Below are positions 5,830 to 9,356 of a stretch of 9,356 nt of DNA, piece after piece (position 1 is the stretch's first letter; every line of letters begins with the position of its first letter). The stretch covers positions 1 to 9,356 of the forward strand of contig CAZRJB010000020.1 of the NCBI GenBank assembly GCA_964600435.1. Reading direction: 5' to 3'. The DNA is from HGM11367 sp964600435. Its GTDB lineage: Bacteria; Bacillota; Clostridia; Christensenellales; UBA1242. The translations under genes and the position numbers were made by a program. Under the pieces are notes generated by a model. That model saw only the letters and a list, made by a program, of their open reading frames with translations. It made no database searches and was not told the origin of the DNA.

Positions 5830-6555
5830 ATGGATAAATCACAGTCAAACGCCAGAAGATTTGTTAACGCTTTTAACAAAATAGATTATGCTTTAAGAGT
5901 TCAGCATAACTTTAAAAGAAGCATGGGTTTTTCAGACATGATTAGAAGAGCAGTGTCAGTTAATCACATTGTTAGAAAATATGAAGATGATTTAATTGAC
6001 TATGGCAGGCTTAGAAATGCCATTGTTCATAGTTCCAAGCCAGACGAAATAATGGCTGAACCACATTCGGAAATTGTAGAAAAAATTGAAAACCTTGCCC
6101 TGCTTATAACAACTCCACCAAAGGTTTTGGACGTTTTAGCAGAAAAAGATGTTTTTACTGTCAACTTTGATGTTTGCATAAAAGATGTCGTTAAAATGAT
6201 GACTTCAACCAAATTCAGCAACATTCCCGTATATAAAAATGGCGAACTTATTGGAGTTGCAAACGGACAAAAAATTTTAAACATTCTTGGGCAAAAACTA
6301 ATTGACGGCGAAAATGCCGACCAATATTTATCCACTCACACAATTGAAGAGGTTGCAAAAGTACCCAACGAAAGCACATATTACACAGTTTTGCCAAGCA
6401 GCACAACAATTGACCATGTTTTGGCAGAATTTTTAGCAAACCGTAAACTTTTGGTTATTATTTTAACCAAAAGTGGCACAATGCACGAACCTCCACTTGC
6501 CATAATAACATCCGGCGACTATATGGAATTAAACAAAATTTTAGAAAACTATTAA
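5830..6555 (+). CDS. HEPN-like domain protein with C-terminal CBS pair
   Basis: This 241-residue protein probably starts at ATG 5830; ATGs at 5806 and 5812 overlap the promoter and ribosome-binding region. Residues about 90-241 form a CBS pair: the first CBS has VNFDVCIKDVVKMM and FSNIPVYKNGELIGVANGQ (129-147), the second TVLPSSTTIDHVLAEFLANR and LAIITSGDYMELNKI. Such pairs usually bind adenosine-containing ligands. The first 90 residues are predicted helical and contain DYGRLRNAIVHSS, in which Arg62-Asn63-x3-His67 fits the R-N-x3-H motif of HEPN domains, many of which are RNases; ALRVQHNFKRSMGFSDMI would be an earlier helix. This suggests a ligand-controlled RNA-binding or RNA-cutting protein, an inference only. 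It is monocistronic, divergent from rpmH, with a terminator overlapping its stop. Confidence 0.75.
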   Translation: MDKSQSNARRFVNAFNKIDYALRVQHNFKRSMGFSDMIRRAVSVNHIVRKYEDDLIDYGRLRNAIVHSSKPDEIMAEPHSEIVEKIENLALLITTPPKVLDVLAEKDVFTVNFDVCIKDVVKMMTSTKFSNIPVYKNGELIGVANGQKILNILGQKLIDGENADQYLSTHTIEEVAKVPNESTYYTVLPSSTTIDHVLAEFLANRKLLVIILTKSGTMHEPPLAIITSGDYMELNKILENY

Positions 6556-6580
6556 ATGTGTAAAAACTTGCACATTTTTT
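6554..6580 (+). terminator. terminator of the HEPN-CBS gene
   Basis: AAATGTGTAA at 6554-6563 pairs with TTGCACATTT at 6568-6577 (10 pairs, one T-G wobble) around AAAC, ending in six T (6575-6580). The stem includes the last two bases of the stop codon. Confidence 0.8.
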
Positions 6581-6641
6581 GGGCATGCAAAAATTAAGCG
6601 ATTTTTTATATATCAAATAATTAAATTTAAAATTGCACAAG

Positions 6642-6670
6642 TTGACAAAACAACAAAAATGCTTTACACT
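6642..6670 (+). promoter_or_regulatory. degV promoter P1 (TTGACA-17-TACACT)
   Basis: The -35 TTGACA is at 6642-6647 and the -10 TACACT at 6665-6670, spacer 17 bp. The predicted start is near 6677, directly before the -35 of P2, so the two promoters are tandem, 39 bp apart, and would be expected to interfere. Confidence 0.65.
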
Positions 6671-6680
6671 TTTATGGAGT

Positions 6681-6709
6681 TTGACAAAAAACAAATAAAA
6701 TGTTAACAT
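6681..6709 (+). promoter_or_regulatory. degV promoter P2 (TTGACA-17-TAACAT)
   Basis: The -35 TTGACA is at 6681-6686 and the -10 TAACAT at 6704-6709, spacer 17 bp, with TG one base before the -10. The predicted start is near 6716. It closely resembles the greA promoter, including the A-rich spacer and the bases CA just after the -10. Confidence 0.8.
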
Positions 6710-6717
6710 CATTTTTG

Positions 6718-6739
6718 TTTGTGTTTTCTTAAACACAAA
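6718..6739 (+). other. 5'-terminal stem-loop of the degV transcript
   Basis: TTTGTGTTT at 6718-6726 pairs perfectly with AAACACAAA at 6731-6739 around TCTT, a 9-bp stem that starts two bases after the predicted P2 start and ends just before the ribosome binding site (6744-6749). There is no T run after it, so it is not a terminator; mRNA 5'-end stabilisation is the simplest reading. Confidence 0.55.
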
Positions 6740-6756
6740 ATTTAAGGAGAATAATA

Positions 6757-7596
6757 ATGAAAATAGCAATATCGGCAGACAGCATTTGCGATTTATCGCC
6801 GGAACTTTTAGATAGATGTAAGGTTTCTTTAATGCCAATGATAATAACTTTGGACGATCAAGAATTTGAAGATGGAGTAAACATAAATCAAGACCAACTT
6901 TTTGAATACACCGAAAAAACAGGCAAACTCCCAAAAACGTCTGCAAGAAGTTCATATGAATATGTTGAACATTTTAAAAAAATGTTAGAACAATGTGACC
7001 ATGTTATCCACTTTTCAATTTCACACAAAATTTCTAGCACCGGCAACAACGCAATTGTTGCAAGCAAAGAAATTGGCGAAGATAAAGTCACAATTATAGA
7101 CACAAAATCTCTTTCAACAGGAGCAGGGCTTTTGATTGTTTCTTGTGCAGAAAAAATTGACGAAGGCAAAAACCTAGAAACCATCAAAACAGAAATTCGT
7201 GAAGAAGTAGACAAAATTCAAGCCTCATTTTTGGTTGACACTCTTAAAAACTTGCACAAAGGTGGCAGATGTTCTTCCCTTGCCTTGCTTGGAGCAAATC
7301 TTTTAAAAATTAAACCAAGAATCTGTTTGATTGACGGCGAAATGAAAGTCACAAAAAAATATATGGGCAACATAGAAAGTTCTTTAATTAAGTATGTTAA
7401 CGACATGCTTAAAGAATGCCCACCAAACAAAAAACGTGTGTTTGTTACATATTCTTCTTTTATGCCAGTAGCCAACGAAATTGAAAAAATTTTAAAGGAC
7501 TTTGGCTTTGAAGAAGTTATTCAAACTTTTGCCGGTTCAACAGTGTGTGTTCATTGTGGCAAAAAAACTCTTGGAATTTTATACGTTAAAGAATAG
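6757..7596 (+). CDS. DegV family fatty-acid-binding protein (FakB-like)
   Basis: DegV/FakB proteins hold a fatty acid in a deep pocket; in Firmicutes they present it to the kinase FakA, giving acyl phosphate for phospholipid synthesis. The 279-residue length is standard. Recognisable motifs are SADSICDL (6-13), LPKTSARSS (58-66, matching the family PxTSQPS), the SHKISSTGNNA loop (89-99), IIDTKSLSTGAG (113-124), VDTLKNLHKGGRCS (160-173), LKIKPRICLIDGEM (183-196) and, near the C-terminus, CVHCGKKTLGILYV with the conserved His266. In relatives the last motif is usually H-x-GPGT; here it is HCGKKT. The start has AAGGAG at 6744-6749, 7 nt upstream. It is monocistronic with two promoters. No fakA is nearby, so which kinase it serves cannot be told. 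Confidence 0.93.
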   Translation: MKIAISADSICDLSPELLDRCKVSLMPMIITLDDQEFEDGVNINQDQLFEYTEKTGKLPKTSARSSYEYVEHFKKMLEQCDHVIHFSISHKISSTGNNAIVASKEIGEDKVTIIDTKSLSTGAGLLIVSCAEKIDEGKNLETIKTEIREEVDKIQASFLVDTLKNLHKGGRCSSLALLGANLLKIKPRICLIDGEMKVTKKYMGNIESSLIKYVNDMLKECPPNKKRVFVTYSSFMPVANEIEKILKDFGFEEVIQTFAGSTVCVHCGKKTLGILYVKE

Positions 7597-7610
7597 TTTA
7601 TTTAACCATT

Positions 7611-7639
7611 AAAAGGCTGCAATTTTTGTGGCTTTTTTT
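7611..7639 (+). terminator. probable degV terminator
   Basis: AAAAG plus CTGCA (7611-7620 and next base, one G bulged) can pair with TGTGG plus CTTTT through ten positions with two wobbles, followed by a run of seven T ending at 7639. The stem is imperfect, so the call rests mainly on the T run and its place 15 nt after the stop. The following 160 bases (7640-7799) are AT-rich and hold no gene or structure that I recognise. Confidence 0.55.
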
Positions 7640-7799
7640 AATGCTTTCTGCCTTTCAAACAAACCAAACAAACCGCTTTTTAACTTTAAAACATCAATTT
7701 TCTAACAATTCTAAATTGCCCAAACCCCTGCAAACCTGCCACACAGCCGCCATTTTACAACATTTTTTGCCATATTTTTTATTTTTTTTAAAAATCATT

Positions 7800-7827
7800 T
7801 TGAAAATGTTCAAAAATCTTGTATAAT
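7800..7827 (+). promoter_or_regulatory. hup promoter (TTGAAA-16-TATAAT)
   Basis: The -35 TTGAAA is at 7800-7805 and a perfect -10 TATAAT at 7822-7827, spacer 16 bp. The predicted start is near 7834, giving a leader of about 45 nt. Confidence 0.78.
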
Positions 7828-7835
7828 AAGGGTAC

Positions 7836-7855
7836 TTAATGGAAATAACCATTAA
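7836..7855 (+). other. 5'-terminal stem-loop of the hup transcript
   Basis: TTAATGG at 7836-7842 pairs perfectly with CCATTAA at 7849-7855 around AAATAA. It begins two bases after the predicted start, as in degV, and ends 10 nt before the AAAGGGG ribosome binding site (7866-7872). Confidence 0.5.
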
Positions 7856-7878
7856 AGATTTTAATAAAGGGGAAATTT

Positions 7879-8151
7879 ATGAATAAAACAGAATTTATCA
7901 GAGCAATCTCTGACAAAGCTGGCATCACAATGAAAGATATTGATGCAGTTTACAATGCAATGTTAGACGTTGTTACAGAAACTTTAAAAGCGGGAGACAA
8001 AATCCAACTTGTTGGCGTTGGCACATTCGAACTTAAAAAAGTTGAAGAAAAAACTGGTATCAACCCAAAAACAAAAGAAACAGTTAAAATTCCAGCATGC
8101 AACAAACCTGTGTTTAAATTTGGTTCTGCATACAAAGCAAAATTCAACTAA
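7879..8151 (+). CDS. hup: HU family DNA-binding protein
   Basis: HU is a dimeric nucleoid protein that binds and bends DNA without strong sequence preference. The 90-residue length is standard. The N-terminal helices (MNKTEFIRAISDKAGITMKD, then DAVYNAMLDVVTETLKAGD) and the beta saddle with GVGTFELKK (46-54) are clear. The arm tip keeps Asn62-Pro63, Pro63 being the residue that wedges between base pairs. The arm's usual arginines are missing: positions 55, 58 and 61 are Val, Lys and Ile, and two Glu (56-57) appear. The C-terminus has IPACNKPVFKFGSAYKAKFN, normal in form. AAAGGGG at 7866-7872 lies 6 nt before the ATG. It is monocistronic. HU rather than IHF is chosen because this looks like the single Firmicutes-type hup; weaker DNA affinity is an inference. 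Confidence 0.95.
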   Translation: MNKTEFIRAISDKAGITMKDIDAVYNAMLDVVTETLKAGDKIQLVGVGTFELKKVEEKTGINPKTKETVKIPACNKPVFKFGSAYKAKFN

Positions 8152-8159
8152 ATTTCTTA

Positions 8160-8215
8160 AAAACAGAGCATTTTTTTCCTTTTTAAAGGGCAAACTTGCT
8201 CTGTTTTATTTTTTT
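8160..8215 (+). terminator. hup terminator with a branched loop
   Basis: AAAACAGAGCA at 8160-8170 pairs perfectly with TGCTCTGTTTT at 8197-8207, followed by A and seven T (8209-8215). The 26-nt loop contains a small hairpin CCTTT/AAAGG (8178-8189). It starts 9 nt after the hup stop. Confidence 0.85.
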
Positions 8216-8300
8216 ATATTATGTGACCATGTAATTTTGTTAACCTTTCCAACAATTCTATATCACAATTTTTTAGTTTTAACATTTATTTGAATACATT

Positions 8301-8338
8301 AAAAAAACTCTATCAATTGCAAAAAAGATAGAGTTTTT
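8301..8338. terminator. bidirectional terminator between hup and the LRR gene
   Basis: AAAAACTCTATC at 8303-8314 pairs perfectly with 8327-8338 around a 12-nt loop. T runs follow the stem on either strand, longest on the minus strand (8307-8301). On the minus strand it lies 20 nt past the stop of the LRR gene, its main user. The stretch 8216-8300 holds nothing else that I recognise. Confidence 0.85.
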
Positions 8339-8358
8339 AATATTCTAATTTTTAAAAC

Positions 8359-9356
8359 TTATTCTGCTTGAACCACAGCGCCATCTTTGTCCAAAGTTAC
8401 ACCATCTGAACAATTAATTGTTACAGTGCCTGGATAATTAATTTGACATTCAAACCAATTGTTTGCTTTGGTTATTGCCAACCATTGAGTTGATGTGCCA
8501 GCATAGTTAATTGTTATGTTTTCATTTCCATAATTATATCCAAAAGCCCTTGTACCAATGGTTGTTAAACTTTGTGGCAAATTAAACGTTAAAGTTTGCC
8601 TACATCCTCTAAAAGCATTTTCACTTAGTTCTTTTACCCCTTCTTGCAAAATTATAGTAATAGAGGAGCCACCTGTGGCATCAAAACCCAAATTTGGAAT
8701 AGTTGTAACGCTTCCAGGAATAAATAGTCCAGTCAAAGCAGTAAGTCTTGTAAAAACCCCAGCCCCAATGGTTGTTATGCTGCTTGGTATATATATTGAT
8801 GTTATAGAAGATGCATACTGAAATGCTGATGCGCAAATTTCTGTTGCGCTACTTGGTATTGTAACTTGATTAGCACAAAGAGCTGATCCTCCCGAAGAAA
8901 ATCCACCTATTTGACTAACCAAATAAACTTGACTTCCATCAATGTAAGATGATGGAATTACAGTTGGAACTGTTTTATCTATTGTGCTTGTTCCACTCAC
9001 CTTAACTGTTTGCGTATCTTCTATTGCTGTAAATGAAAAACCTTTTGCAACCAAATCTGATTTTTTTGGTGTTTTTTCAAAGTTTACTGTTAAACCTGTT
9101 AAATTAATTTCTTCAAAATTGCCAGTTGAAGATGCTGGTGTTATTGACATTTTTGCAGTAACTGTTTGATTTGCCCCCAAAGAACATGCAAAACCAGAAT
9201 AAATAAGAGTGTCAGACTCATTGGCTTTTTCAAATACTACGGTTGGCAAAACATTTTTTTGTAAATCACCATTAACATTCAACATTGCTGTAACCGGATA
9301 ACCTGACTCGTTTGTCATTTTAAACGTAAACACAATTGGTGTGGCAATTTCGTCAT
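8359..9356 (-). CDS. BspA-type leucine-rich-repeat protein, 3' part (start outside window)
   Basis: The frame is open to the window edge: codons before the GTG at 9333 read D-E-I-A-T-P-I, so this GTG is an internal Val and the N-terminus is missing. The visible 331 residues contain an N-terminal beta-rich part (about 1-105) with Thr and Ser, resembling extracytoplasmic adhesin or SipW-dependent secreted domains (weak similarity). A BspA/TpLRR repeat region follows at about 130-280: IPSSYIDGSQVYLVSQIGGF, then units of the form IPSSxTxIGxxxF. The C-terminal cap QWLAITKANNWF with TVTINCSDGVTL is typical of the family. Such proteins are usually surface-exposed or secreted and serve in adhesion. 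No LPXTG motif or membrane anchor occurs at the C-terminus (DKDGAVVQAE), so attachment, if any, depends on the missing part. Its terminator is at 8301-8338. Confidence 0.88.
   Translation of the reverse strand, partial: DEIATPIVFTFKMTNESGYPVTAMLNVNGDLQKNVLPTVVFEKANESDTLIYSGFACSLGANQTVTAKMSITPASSTGNFEEINLTGLTVNFEKTPKKSDLVAKGFSFTAIEDTQTVKVSGTSTIDKTVPTVIPSSYIDGSQVYLVSQIGGFSSGGSALCANQVTIPSSATEICASAFQYASSITSIYIPSSITTIGAGVFTRLTALTGLFIPGSVTTIPNLGFDATGGSSITIILQEGVKELSENAFRGCRQTLTFNLPQSLTTIGTRAFGYNYGNENITINYAGTSTQWLAITKANNWFECQINYPGTVTINCSDGVTLDKDGAVVQAE

Noticed and set aside
6458..6955. 165-codon open frame on the minus strand across the HEPN-CBS end and degV start
   Set aside because: It crosses a terminator, two promoters and two well-supported genes, and its composition (Phe, Leu, Cys-rich) is typical of an antisense shadow.
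7626..7826. 66-codon open frame between degV and hup
   Set aside because: It starts within the degV terminator, lacks a ribosome binding site, has a low-complexity composition and covers the hup promoter.

Overview
The window is AT-rich low-GC Gram-positive-type DNA, most likely from an uncultured, probably gut-associated Clostridia/Bacilli-like bacterium. The evidence is the Firmicutes-style rpmH-rnpA-yidD-yidC-jag cluster, strong AAGGAG-type ribosome binding sites, TTGACA/TATAAT promoters, hairpin-plus-T terminators, a DegV protein, a DUF378 protein and a BspA-type leucine-rich-repeat protein. rnpA ends in TGA and Trp is encoded by TGG, so the code is standard and not the Mycoplasma code. 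Genus cannot be read from the sequence.

Layout. (1) 18-303: a non-coding, GC-richer, MITE-like element with perfect 33-bp terminal inverted repeats, ending exactly on the stop codon of a DUF378 membrane protein (301-585, minus). (2) 701-1391: greA (plus), with its own promoter, a terminator-like hairpin in the leader and a downstream terminator. (3) 1427-2844: a single-gene unit (minus) for a membrane-bound processive family 2 glycosyltransferase. (4) 2897-5658: the operon rpmH-rnpA-yidD-yidC-jag (minus), with a consensus promoter before rpmH and a terminator after jag. It encodes ribosomal protein L34, the RNase P protein, two membrane-insertion factors and the RNA-binding protein Jag. dnaA, the frequent neighbour on the rpmH side, is absent, and so are mnmE/mnmG after jag. 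(5) 5797-6580: divergent from rpmH, a protein with a HEPN-like N-terminal domain (R-N-x3-H motif) and a C-terminal CBS pair. (6) 6642-7639: a DegV/FakB-type fatty-acid-binding protein with two tandem promoters. (7) 7800-8215: HU with its own promoter and terminator. (8) 8301-9356: the 3' part of a BspA-like LRR surface protein (minus) that runs off the window; the GTG at 9333 is an internal codon.

Most of this is housekeeping: transcription elongation, ribosome and RNase P supply, protein insertion, nucleoid and lipid handling. The less ordinary points are the HEPN-CBS protein, the inverted-repeat element that supplies a stop codon, a possible attenuator in the greA leader, a recurring stem-loop at the predicted +1 of four transcripts, an HU lacking the usual arginines in its DNA-binding arm, and a YidC with an enlarged extracytoplasmic loop.
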